Of a stretch of DNA of 64,000 bases, positions 21,681 through 31,256 are shown piece after piece; within the stretch, counting starts at the first letter, position 1, and each line of letters starts with the position of its first letter. Source of the stretch: Bretschneidera sinensis (taxonomy: Eukaryota > Streptophyta > Magnoliopsida > Brassicales > Akaniaceae); assembly GCA_023935145.1 (NCBI GenBank), contig CM043699.1, forward strand, positions 124,447,036 to 124,511,035, in the 5' to 3' direction. Made by a program: the position numbers and the translations under genes. The notes under the pieces were generated by a model. The model saw nothing but the letters and a program-made list of their open reading frames with translations. It was not told where the DNA came from and did no database searches.

Positions 21681-22001
21681 AGGTAAATGGTGAGAAAATA
21701 AAATTTAAAATACTTGATGCATTGAAATTACTCTAAGATGATATGGAATGTTTATATGATGCAAAGTTTTATTGAGCAAGCTTTTTAGGTCCATCACATT
21801 GATCCGTTGGAAACCACCCTCACTCATAGTTTCACAAGATCGAATATTGAGCTAGAATCTGAGGACATTACTAATGACATCATTGAAGTTGTGCACCTCT
21901 TTGAGGCCTCTCCAAAACATTCAAGTAAGTATACCCCTCCATTTGAACCTCTTGTACCTACTAATACTACTCTTCTCCTTTCCATTTCCTAGGCACCCAA
22001 C
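21681..22001 (+). pseudogene. ATH-G spacer between protease and reverse transcriptase
   Basis: Open piece 21807-21992 with TLTHSFTRSNIELESED and HLFEASPKHSSKY. The same segment is kept in ATH-E, ATH-F and ATH-H although their protease and polymerase are gone. Confidence 0.7.
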
Positions 22002-23159
22002 TTGGAATTAAAGCAGCTACCGAAACATTTAACCTACACTTATCTGGGAGAGAATAAGATATTACCAATGATAGTTGCTACCAATCTAGGTGTTAGGGAA
22101 GAAGAAAAACTGTTGAGAGTTCTTAGAGAGCACAGATCTGCTATCGGATGGACCATTGCTGACATCAAGGGGATAAGTCCAGCCAAGTGCATGCATCATA
22201 TCTACCTTGAGGATGAAGCAAAACCCACCCAGGATACTCAAAGAAGACTCAACCCACACATGAAAGAGGTAGTCAAGGCAGAGGTATTTAAACTATTAGA
22301 TGTTTGCATTATCTACCCCATCTCAGACAGTAAATGGGTAAGTCCAATCCAAGTTGTTCTGAAGAATAGTGGGATCATAGTGGTGAAAAATGAAGATGAG
22401 GAGTTAATACCAACAAGAATAACCACTAGTTAGAGGGTCTGCATCGATTATAGAAGGCTAAACAAGGTAACCAGAAAAGATCATTTTCCCTTGCCCTTCA
22501 TTGATCAGATGTTAGAGAGATTAGCTGGCCATAGCTACTATTGCTTCTTGGATGGATATAGTGGTTACAACTAAATTGCCATAGCACTATAAGACCAAGA
22601 AAAGACCACCTTAACATGCCTTTTCGCCACATTTGCTTATAGAAGGATGCCATTTGGTTTATGCAATGCACCAGCCACCTTTCAAAGATGTATGAAGAGC
22701 ATTTTTTTTGACATGGTGGAAAAATTCATTGAGGTATTTATGGATGAAGTTAGTGTTTTTGGTTCTAATTTTAATGAATGCCTCAATCATCTAAAGAGCA
22801 TCCTCAAGAGATGTGAAGAATGCAACTTGGTGTTAAATTGAGAAAAATGTCACTTTATGGTTCAACAAGGCATTGTGTTGGGTCATTCCATTTCCAATAA
22901 GGGTATTGAGGTAGATAAGGCCAAGATTGACATCATTTCAAAATTGGCACCTCTTCTAATAGTTAAGGGTGTCAGAAGTTTCCTTGGACACGCTGGATTC
23001 TACAGACGATTCATCAAGGAATTTTCTAAGACCTCTAGACCTCTTTGTGCACTGTTAGCTAAAGATACCAAATTTGAATGGAATGATGATTGTATGGAAG
23101 CTTTAACCACATTAAAAAACTTGTTCACCTCCGCACCAATAATGATGGTACCTGATTGA
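22002..23159 (+). pseudogene. ATH-G reverse transcriptase
   Basis: Three pieces. 22002-22433 has LREHRSAIGWTIADIKGI, then RRLNPHMKEVVKAEVFKLLD and IYPISDSKWVSPIQVV. A TAG replaces Trp before VCIDYR. 22434-22841 includes DHFPLPFIDQMLERLAGH, a TAA in the GYNQ motif and MPFGLCNAPATFQRCM. The catalytic motif reads FMDEVSVFG instead of FMDDFSVFG, so the second catalytic Asp is Glu. 22857-23159 is the thumb/connection with GHAGFYRRFIKEFSK. Confidence 0.9.
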
Positions 23160-23640
23160 AGTCTTCCATTTGAGTTGATGTGTGATGCTAGTGATTTCAC
23201 CTTGGGAGTTGTTTTAGGCCAGAGAGTCAATAAGGTACCTCATGCTATTTATTATACTTTTAGAACTTTAAATGATGCTCAGCTAAATTATTCTACTACT
23301 GAAAAAGAATTGTTAGCTGTTATTTTTGCTTTGGAGAAGTTTAGATCATACTTGATTGGCTCTAAGGTTATTGTTTTTACTGATCATGCTGTTTTGAGAT
23401 ATTTGTTTGCTAAGAAAGATGTAAAGCCTACGTTGATCAGATGGGTACTCCTATTGCAAGAGTTTGACTTGGAGCTTAAAGACAAGAAGGGCAGTGAGAA
23501 TGTGGTTGCAGATCACCTATCTAGGCTACCTTATGAGGACAAAAATGACCTACATTTGAATGAGAACTTCCCTGATGAAAAATTGTTCGCATTAAAGGTA
23601 ACACTTCTATAGTATGCCAATATTGTAAATTATATAACTA
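23160..23640 (+). pseudogene. ATH-G RNase H domain
   Basis: Open piece 23175-23612. The acidic active-site positions are visible: CDASDFTLG, the Glu of [18 protein letters not shown] and VADHLSRLP. The domain itself looks intact, but a TGA (Trp to stop) precedes it at 23157-23159. It would remove the RNA strand during reverse transcription. Confidence 0.88.
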
Positions 23641-23940
23641 CTAAGGTTTTTCCTCTAGATATGTCCAGTCAAGAAAGGAAGCGGTTGATATCTATATCTC
23701 GACACTACCATTAGGATGACCCCTACCTATTCAAATTTTGTCCTGATCAAATCATCAGAAGGTGTGTCTCCGAGGACGAGCATTTGAGCTTATTGCAACA
23801 TTGCCATCAATTTGCTTGTGAATGACACTTTGGAGCCAAGAGAACAGCTTTTAAGGTATTATAATCTAGTTTTTATTGGTCTAATTTGTTTAAAGATGCC
23901 TTTTCATTTTGCAACTCATGTGAGAGTGGTGCACTATTTG
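23641..23940 (+). pseudogene. ATH-G integrase zinc-finger stub; core deleted
   Basis: Decayed text like RRCVSEDEHLSLLQHCH, then LFKDAFSFCNSC, the His/Cys zinc-binding start of integrase. Directly after the last Cys the sequence jumps to the conserved post-pol motif at 23940-23990. The whole catalytic core and C-terminal domain are missing. Confidence 0.8.
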
Positions 23941-24213
23941 GCTGAAGACATAAAACTTAGCTCTCATGGGAGGCACCCCACAGCATATCCTTTTGTTTTT
24001 ATTATTTTTCACATTTCTTGTTAGTGTTTATTTTTATGTTGACCTTTTATTTTTCTCATTACTATTTAGTTTAGTATCTTTTGTTTTCCAATATTACTTT
24101 CGTTTTTCTTTTTCAGGGGCAATGTGTGCATCAGTTCAAGTTTAGAGGTGTGCTATGAGCCATGCCAGCCAATTAGTTCTCCATCTCCCAGGTTAGATCT
24201 TTCCATGTTATTC

Positions 24214-24233
24214 ACACATTGGGGACAATGTGT
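24214..24233 (+). promoter_or_regulatory. Conserved hairpin upstream of internal polypurine tract (ATH-G)
   Basis: ACACATTG-GGGA-CAATGTGT, perfect 8-bp stem. Confidence 0.7.
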
Positions 24234-24248
24234 AGTTTAAGTTTTGGG

Positions 24249-24253
24249 GTATG
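24249..24253. repeat. Target-site duplication of the solo LTR (left)
   Basis: GTATG, repeated at 25601-25605. Confidence 0.92.
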
Positions 24254-25600
24254 TGATAAGAATTCATAATATCTATATTTTTGTTATATTTCCTCATGTT
24301 TTAATGGTTATAAATGCTTAAATCTTGGATTTTGATTATGTTTCGTATTTTGTGGAGTAGATTGAGGAGTTAAATCAAATTGAATTCAAAATCAAGAGAT
24401 TTGGAGAGGAAAAATCGGAGCTAAAAAAGATATACATTCTAGAAGCGGTTTTTGCTTAAAGTGTGGGCACGTATTGTTTTCCTAGAATGTTCACAGAAGC
24501 AGTCAGCAGATAAAGCGTGAGTACGCCTTACTGTATCCAAGGATCTGACCTAGGGTTACGAATTTTTTAGAGAAAAAAAAGATATGTAGGATAGCTGGAA
24601 AGATTTAGTTACCCATTCTTATCTTTAGGAAAGTATTTGCCAAGACTCCTTATTAAGGTTCAGAAGAAGGGAAATATCCAAATTTAAATTGTAGTGTCTT
24701 ATCGTCAAGAGACTCTTTCTCTTGTTTAAAAAATGAAATTTAAATTGAAGACTTTGGAGCCTATATAAAGGGAAGGGAGAAACCCTAATCAAGGGAGAGA
24801 TGGCTTGCAGCCCTAGAGACATAGATTATTCACAAGAAAAATTCCTCTTCTCTTTTCTTTAGGCGTTCTTTTAATTATAAGTAGAGCTCGATTCATTTAG
24901 ACTAGATTATATATCTTCATAACATAAATCAAAAATCTCTCTATAATCAACTTTGTTATTTTACCACTAATATTAGAACATTTAAACAATTACGGATTTA
25001 AAGTTCTAAATGGCAATTTATTAACCTGATAATTGAACAACGGGCCCTTTGCATCAATCAATCAAGACAATAATTTTTAATAAATATAGAAGATATATAA
25101 ATAGAAAATAAATAAAAGAGCAATGAAAATTATTTAAATCTCACAATTCTTGAAGAACCAAAACTTCAATTATCCTTCAGCTAGAAGAAAAGTATTTAAG
25201 GGTTGTTTATTAACAAGGGAAGTAATAAAATAGCTTGTTTTGGTTATCGAGAAAGTAAGGAGAGATAGGTTGTTAGAGCTTGTTAACAACCATAACCAAT
25301 TTAGTGAATAATAGAAGATTTTATCCTTGTATCTGTGGTCAATTCTCTTAACCAATTATGAAATTATACCTTTGGTTGGATATTTGCCTGATATTGATTT
25401 GTCCTTAGTTTTTAGTTGATTATAATTGCTTTCTCTTTTATTTCACTTCGAAATTTCAAATCCCCCTTTTTCTTTGCTTTGCTTTAATTTTCATTAAAAT
25501 AAATCAACCCAATCTCTATGGGTACGACCTTGCTCATCACTGTTACAATTTGTATTTTTTGAGAGTGAGAATTATTATTTGTTGGATTCGACACCCATCA
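24254..25600 (+). repeat. Solo LTR in the ATH-G 3' noncoding region
   Basis: 1347 bp, TGATAAGAATTCATAATATC...GACACCCATCA, with GTATG on both sides. TATA box at 24762-24769. The U5 end has ctctatgggtacgaccttgc, related to U5 ends of the other Athila-like LTRs. No internal region, so it is the product of recombination between the two LTRs of an inserted element. Its family has no other copy in this window. Confidence 0.88.
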
Positions 25601-26727
25601 GTATGGGAGACAATTCACACACACTATACCCCAATTTTTTTTTATTATTATTGAAAAGATGAATGCATGTTCATATTATTCTAAAAATTTTGGTTGATTT
25701 AAACGAATATTGTGATAAGATTTCATCAATAAGCTTAAAATCTTGAACACATGGTCTAATAATAGAGTTTTAAAAGTTTAGTTACTTACTTTAAGGCATT
25801 TAAAAATTCACAAGTTTGATCTAATCTGACACGAGCACATTAGCATATAATTGTGTGGGGTATGACATGTAATTTTAATATGTATATTTTCGTGGGTTAA
25901 CTGTAACTGGATGACTTATTAGATGAATACTTTGGCATAGAAAAATAGAAAAAAAAATTTATTACTAAAAAATAGAAAAAAAAATGCTCCTAATGATCAT
26001 TAAATAAATTTCCACTGAGTAACTGGACATCTTGCCTCAGTAAGCAGTGAGTGTTCATGTCAAAAGGTGGGAATTTTACTCATAATGATCATTAAATAAA
26101 CTTTTCACTGAGTAACTAGACCTCTTGCCTCAGTAAGCAGTGAGTGTTCACGTCAAAAGGTGGGAATTTTGCTTGGCAACATTAAGACCAGTTAGTTTCA
26201 TAGCCTTTTTGACTCGAGTTAGTAAGTCCTTAGGGGTGTCTTTACACCTAATGTCCTAAAACCATCTGGTTTGGGGGTCATTGACTAAACACTCGCTACA
26301 TGGGTCAATTAGAAAGCTTAAGGGAACTAAACATGGAAAAAAATCTCATAATAAAAGAAAAGAAGGAAATAAAAATATGCTATTTTTGTTCATCCTGATA
26401 GGAAATCGGTGAATCTTAAGACTCCAAAACACTACACATTGGAGTTATTTGGAAGCTTTATCATTTATGTGCCAGTTCACCTTACACCAAGTCAAACTTG
26501 TGATGCCTTAGCCAGCATCGTGTAAGTAATTAAATTTTAAAACTCCTATTCATTGCGAAGATGGTTTGTATTTTAAGCTTGCTCATTAAATGAATATCAT
26601 GGTTTGATGTGCAACTTAAATTTTCGGATACCATGAATGATGGATTTATCTTTGTGTTAATTTTTTTTCTGTTAGTTTTTTTAGTTTTATATTGCTAAGG
26701 GACTAGCAATATGTAAGTTTGGGGGTG
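25601..26727 (+). other. ATH-G distal 3' noncoding region and polypurine tract
   Basis: Noncoding. It contains the 92-bp tandem duplication (25991-26174), the gtctttacacct stem near 26240 and the polypurine tract AAGTTTGGGGGTG at 26715-26727, directly next to the 3' LTR. Confidence 0.75.
25991..26174 (+). repeat. 92-bp tandem duplication in 3' noncoding region
   Basis: Units start at 25991 and 26083. Each has actgag...ctcagt, a possible 6-bp stem, and cagtgagtgttc. ATH-A2 carries the same kind of duplication at about 61190-61370 with a period of 91. Confidence 0.85.
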
Positions 26728-28010
26728 TGATAAGTGTTTAAATATTTGTATTAAAGCCCCTTAATTTACATTTGTTAAGATCCTAGTTGTGTTATTTTAT
26801 GCTATTTTATATATTTTCTGTGCTTTCTGTGTTTTCCTAGGTTATTGAAGAAAAGGGAGTATTATTTGGTTTGAAGAACAAAAACTGGAAGAACTGGAAA
26901 TTGCACATAGTGCGATTGAGCACAGAAGTATGCGATCGAGCGCACCAACACTCATGCGCACAAGAATTAGGCTCGAGCGCACCTTGCGATTGGGCGCACC
27001 AGTGTGTGATCGGGCACACACGTGCAGTAAAACGGCAGAACTTATTTTGGAAAATAGGGTTAGGGTTTTGTTTTGTAAGTTAGGGTTTCCAGGTGTCCTT
27101 AAACCTTATAAATAGGCCTATAAAACATAAAAACCAAATCTTCCTTTTAGTTTTAGCTTTTAGAGAAGAGATTTGGAGAGGAGTATTGATGACTCTTCTA
27201 GCCAGTATTTTTCGGGTTTCTTCTTTTCTTTATTTTATTTATGAATATGTTTAACATAAGAACCATGTGTAACTAACTTACTAATAGGGCTTGATTAAAG
27301 CCCTGATTATTTTTCTATATATGAATATTGTTGCCTTTGTGATAGCTGTGTTATGATTCTTAACTTGATTAATGCCTGTTTTATTGAATTCCTCATTTGT
27401 GTTTGCCTGATCAACATATGCATATGGTATGGATTAGTTAGTTAGATCAATTTGGATGACAGAGTCCTGGGTCTGACAATAGTAACAAAATAAATCCACA
27501 CCGGATTCTTGGGTTAATCAACATGGGAAACTGGAAGTATGAAACATGCCCTAGGTCTTGTGTGTTTGTCAATTTTCACAGATAATAGGCTCTCTTAAGG
27601 AACAACTTAGCCTACACCATACTAAATCCCTTAAGAAAGAAAAGAGTTAGAATATACACCATGCCTAACTCATTGCTTAGGAAAATCAATAGCTTAAGGA
27701 GTATACACCATGCCCTTAGGTTGACAACAGTAGGTATTCATAATATGACTAAAGCATTGACACATTGTTTTATTGGGAAAATATGATTAGTGATGGATAT
27801 CAAAGCCCTATGTTTTTATCATTATCAATTCAAACTCAATACTTATTTCTATCGTTTTATATTACGAATTTAATTTTAAATCGAACTTTTCCAATCCCTG
27901 TGGAGATGATCTCGCATTTTGCACACTATACTACTAAGTTAACCTTGTGCACTTGCAAGGAAAACTATTCAATTATTTGCTTATTAATTTAGGTAGAATT
28001 TTGCACAACA
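26728..28010 (+). repeat. ATH-G 3' LTR
   Basis: 1283 bp, TGATAAGTGTTTAAA...TTGCACAACA. TATA box at 27107-27115. Palindromic array at 26920-27020. Confidence 0.92.
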
Positions 28011-28015
28011 GTGAT
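28011..28015. repeat. Target-site duplication of ATH-G (right)
   Basis: GTGAT, matching 12575-12579. Confidence 0.92.
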
Positions 28016-28702
28016 ATGAAGTCCCCACCTTGTGTGTGATGCTATACTTCTTCAACAACCCATCACAGAGTTTATTGCAAAAATGGGTTCCTCCATCACT
28101 GATTATGGCCCTCGGTGTCCCAAACTTGCAGACTATCAAATCCTTCAAAAATTTCACAACACAATTAGCATCATTGGTTCAGGTTGGTATAGTCTCAACC
28201 CATTTGGACACATAATCAACAGCAACTAATATATATTCATATCCAAGTGAAGGCGAAAAAAGACCTATGAAATCAATTCCCCATACATCAAATAATTCAA
28301 TGACAAGATTGTTAGTCAGAGGCATCTCATTTCTCTTTCCAATACTACTAGTCCTCTGACATTTATCACAACATAGGCAAAACTTATGAGCATCTTTAAA
28401 GAGAGTTGGCCAATAAAATCCATATTGCAATACCTTGAGGGCCATTTTCTTACCTAAAAAATGACCCCCACAATAAAGTTCTTGGCAAAAAGAAAGAATG
28501 CGCTCACGCTTAGCCTCAGGTACACATCTCTAAATGATTTGATCTAGACCAAATTTGAACAAATAAGGCTCATCCCAAAAGTAACTCCTACAAGAAGACA
28601 AGAATCTCTTCTTTTCTTAAAAGAGAGGTTAGGTCACAAGACACCACAAGCAAGATAATTTACAATATCACCATACCTTGGCTCTTGACTTATAGCAAAT
28701 AA
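28016..28702 (-). pseudogene. ATH-D integrase, N-terminal part and core
   Basis: Open piece 28179-28445: KVLQYGFYWPTLFKDAHKFCLCCDKCQ (zinc-binding Cys pair), then VWGIDFIGLFSPSLGYEYILVAVDYVSKW with the first catalytic Asp. After a frameshift the text continues to 28016 with a SDGGTHFCN-like second Asp motif. The remainder lies at 11950-12579 across the ATH-G insertion. The stretch 28446-28702 is a decayed link to RNase H. Confidence 0.85.
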
Positions 28703-29216
28703 TTATTCATCGGGAAAAATGTCAACAATTTTCTTATCTTCTTCTTGCTTATGTGAATCAAAGTTCGAAATTAATCTAGAAAGGTGATCTACAACAACGT
28801 TCTCACTACCTTTTTTATCCCTTATTTTTAGGTCAAATTCTTGCAAAAGCAAGACCCACCGAATTAGTCTTGGCTTAGCATTCAGCTTAGTTAATAAGTG
28901 TCTCAGTGCCGCATGATCCGAATGCACAATGACCTTAGACCCTACCAAATAAGGACTGAAGTTGTCTAATGCAAACACAATAGCTAAAAACTCTTTTTCC
29001 ATGATGGAATAGTTGAGTTGGGCATCATTAAGTGTTCTACTAGCATAGTAGATCACATGTGAACGCTTATCCACTCGTTGCCCCAAAACAGCCCCTATAG
29101 CATAATCAGATGCATCACACATAATCTCAAAAGGAACTAACCAATTAATTGCCATGCTAATAGGCGCCGACGTCAACTTTTCTTTCAAAGCATTAAAGGC
29201 GATAAGGCAATCATCA
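28703..29216 (-). pseudogene. ATH-D RNase H domain
   Basis: 161-residue open piece (28703-29188): [15 protein letters not shown], the Glu of [23 protein letters not shown], and VVDHLSRL. The active-site acids are present. It is separated from the polymerase by a frameshift near 29190-29230. Confidence 0.88.
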
Positions 29217-30059
29217 TCAAAAGTAAAAAGAACATCTTTTAGACAACAAAATACATAATGGGCAACTTATCTTAGAAAAATCTTTGATAAATCTCCTATA
29301 GAAACCTGCGTGTCCTAAGAAACTCCTAATCCCCTTAACCGAAGTCGGGGGTGGTAATTTAGCAATCAAGTCAATTTTAGCCTTATTTACTTCAATACCT
29401 TTACTAGAAATCACATGCCCTAATACAATTCCCTATTGTGCCATAAAATGATTCTTCTCCCAACTGAGTGTTAAATTACACTCAATGCATCTTTCATGTA
29501 CCAAAGTCAAATTATGCAAACAGTTATCAAATGAGGTTCCAAAAACTGAAAAATCATCCATAAATACCTCAATGAATTTCTCCACCATATTCGAGAAGAT
29601 TGACATCATGAATCTTTGGAATATGGCTGGAGCATTGCATAGGCCAAACGACATCCTCTTAAAGGCAAATGCCCTAAATAGGCAGGTGCATGTTGTCTTC
29701 TCTTGATCCTTCAGTGTAATCGGCACTTGATTATAACCTGAAAGACCATCAAGAAAACAATAAAAATCATGCCCTGCTAGTCTTTCCAACATCTGATCAA
29801 TAAAAGGAAGTGGAAAATGATCCTTTCTAGTAGCTGAGTTCAGTTTCCTGTAATCGATGCATATTCTCCATCCTGTAGTCATCCTAGTGGGCACTAGCTC
29901 ATTCTTCTCATTTTGCACCATTGTAATCCCAGACTTCTTAGGCACAACATGAACTGGACTAACCCATCTACTATTTAAAATAGGGTAGATAACTCCTACA
30001 TCTAGGAGCTTTAAAATTTCTTTCTTCACTATCTCTTGTAGGTTAGGGTTTAGTATCAT
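29217..30059 (-). pseudogene. ATH-D reverse transcriptase
   Basis: Open piece 29433-30059 of 208 residues: NPNLQEIVKKEILKLLDVGV, WRICIDYRKLNSATRKDHF, FCFLDGLSGYNQ-type region, MSFGLCNAPAIFQRFMM, and catalytic FMDDFSVFG with both Asp residues kept. A stop at 29433-29435 separates it from the connection part (29217-29414, GHAGFYRRFIKDFSK). Only a TAA at 30060-30062 separates it from the upstream protease frame. This is the best preserved polymerase in the window. Confidence 0.9.
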
Positions 30060-31256
30060 TTAAGCTTCTCTCACAAGTTTGGCACCATCCTCTAAAATGA
30101 TCTTATGCATACATGTAGCAGGATTAATACCCTTGATGTCACTTATACTCCATCCTATGGCTCTCCTAAGTCTGCTAAGCTCCTTCATAGCTCTTTCCTC
30201 TTGGGTTTGGGTCAAAGTAGAGGAAATAATCACAAGATATGTGTCTCCCTCTCCCAGAAATATGTACTTAAGGTGCTTAGGCAACTCTTTAAGCTCAAGC
30301 TTAGGTGGAGTAGTATTTTCCCTAGGTAGGGAACTTGGCAATTCTAAAGGTTTACTAGACTCTTCTTGGGGTGACACTGGTATTGCACTACCTAACATCT
30401 CATGATACCCTTTAGTCTCCTCTTCTAGTGTTTCCTCTACTCTCTCAATTGTAAAAGCAACTTTAAGCTTGTCCTCTATTTCTGTCTGCAAACAAGTGTC
30501 ATAAACAAGTGAATCCACACCATCAATTAAAGAACACTCATTGTTAGTAGAAATAGAAGAAGCTGTGGTTAGACAATCAAACACTTTAAATTGTACAGTC
30601 TCTCCCAAGACTGTCATCATTAAACTCCCATTATGGACATCAATAATAGTCTTGGTTGTGGCCATAAATGGTCTACCAAGAAGAATTGTGTGTTCCTTGT
30701 CCTTAGATGAGGTTTCTTCCATCTTCAATACCACGAAATCCACAGGCACAATCACTTTGTCTACATGCACCAATATATCCTCAACTATTCCCTTTAGATA
30801 TTTAACTGACCTGTCAGCAAGTTGAAGAGACATAGTTGTTGACTTAAGCTCCCCCAAACCTATTTGCAAGTATATCGAATATGACATGAGATTTACACTT
30901 GCTCCAAAGTCTAGCATTGCTTTGGTGACCTTATTATTTCCTATGGTGATGTTGATGATGAAACTTTCGGGATCTTTCAGCTTAGATGGCAAGTTTTGTT
31001 GGAGCACCGCACTAGCAACTTCTGACACCATCACTTTCTCGTTCTTCTCATATTTCCTCTTTTTGGTGTTAAGTTCCTTAAAGAATTTCGCATATGATGG
31101 CACATTCCTAATAACATCCAAAATAGGCAAATTAATATTCACTTTAGAAAGCATGTCAAAAATATCAGAAAATTGCTTATCCTGTTTAACATCTTTCAGA
31201 CGGCTTGGATAAGGAATAGGAGGCCTGTAAGGCTCGGTCACCTTGTGCAGTGTCAT
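30060..31256 (-). pseudogene. ATH-D gag end, aspartic protease and pre-RT region
   Basis: 398-residue open stretch. It starts in the gag-protease linker (PPIPYPSRL, LDVIRNVPSYAKFFKELNTKKRK). The protease has AMLDFGASVNLMSYSIY as active site, SLQLADRSVKYLKGIVEDIL and TILLGRPFMATT. An acidic stretch (VEETLEEETKGYHEM) and the pre-RT region (ELKELPKHLKYIFLGEG, LRRAIGWSISDIKGI) follow. It ends at a TAA directly in frame with the reverse transcriptase, so one substitution separates the two. Confidence 0.88.

Larger units (their letters stand above)
23941..24253 (+). other. ATH-G post-pol motif, hairpin and internal polypurine tract
   Basis: Post-pol motif at 23945-23990 (CTCATGGGAGGCACCCCACA). At about 24119-24165 is a first CAATGTGTG plus AAGTTTAGAGGTGTG module. 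The hairpin at 24214-24233 (8-bp stem, loop GGGA) is followed by AAGTTTTGGGGTATG at 24239-24253, which is split by the solo LTR. Confidence 0.7.
12580..28010 (+). mobile_element. ATH-G: Athila-like Ty3/Gypsy element lacking the integrase core
   Basis: Plus-strand element with 5' LTR 12580-13848, tRNA-Asp primer site, gag, protease, reverse transcriptase, RNase H, a cut-off integrase zinc finger, a long 3' noncoding part, polypurine tract and 3' LTR 26728-28010. The target-site duplication is perfect (GTGAT). It is inserted in the integrase of ATH-D. ATH-E (14629-19998) and a solo LTR (24254-25600) are nested in it. Without them it is about 8.7 kb. Many stops and lost catalytic residues make it inactive. 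Confidence 0.92.
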
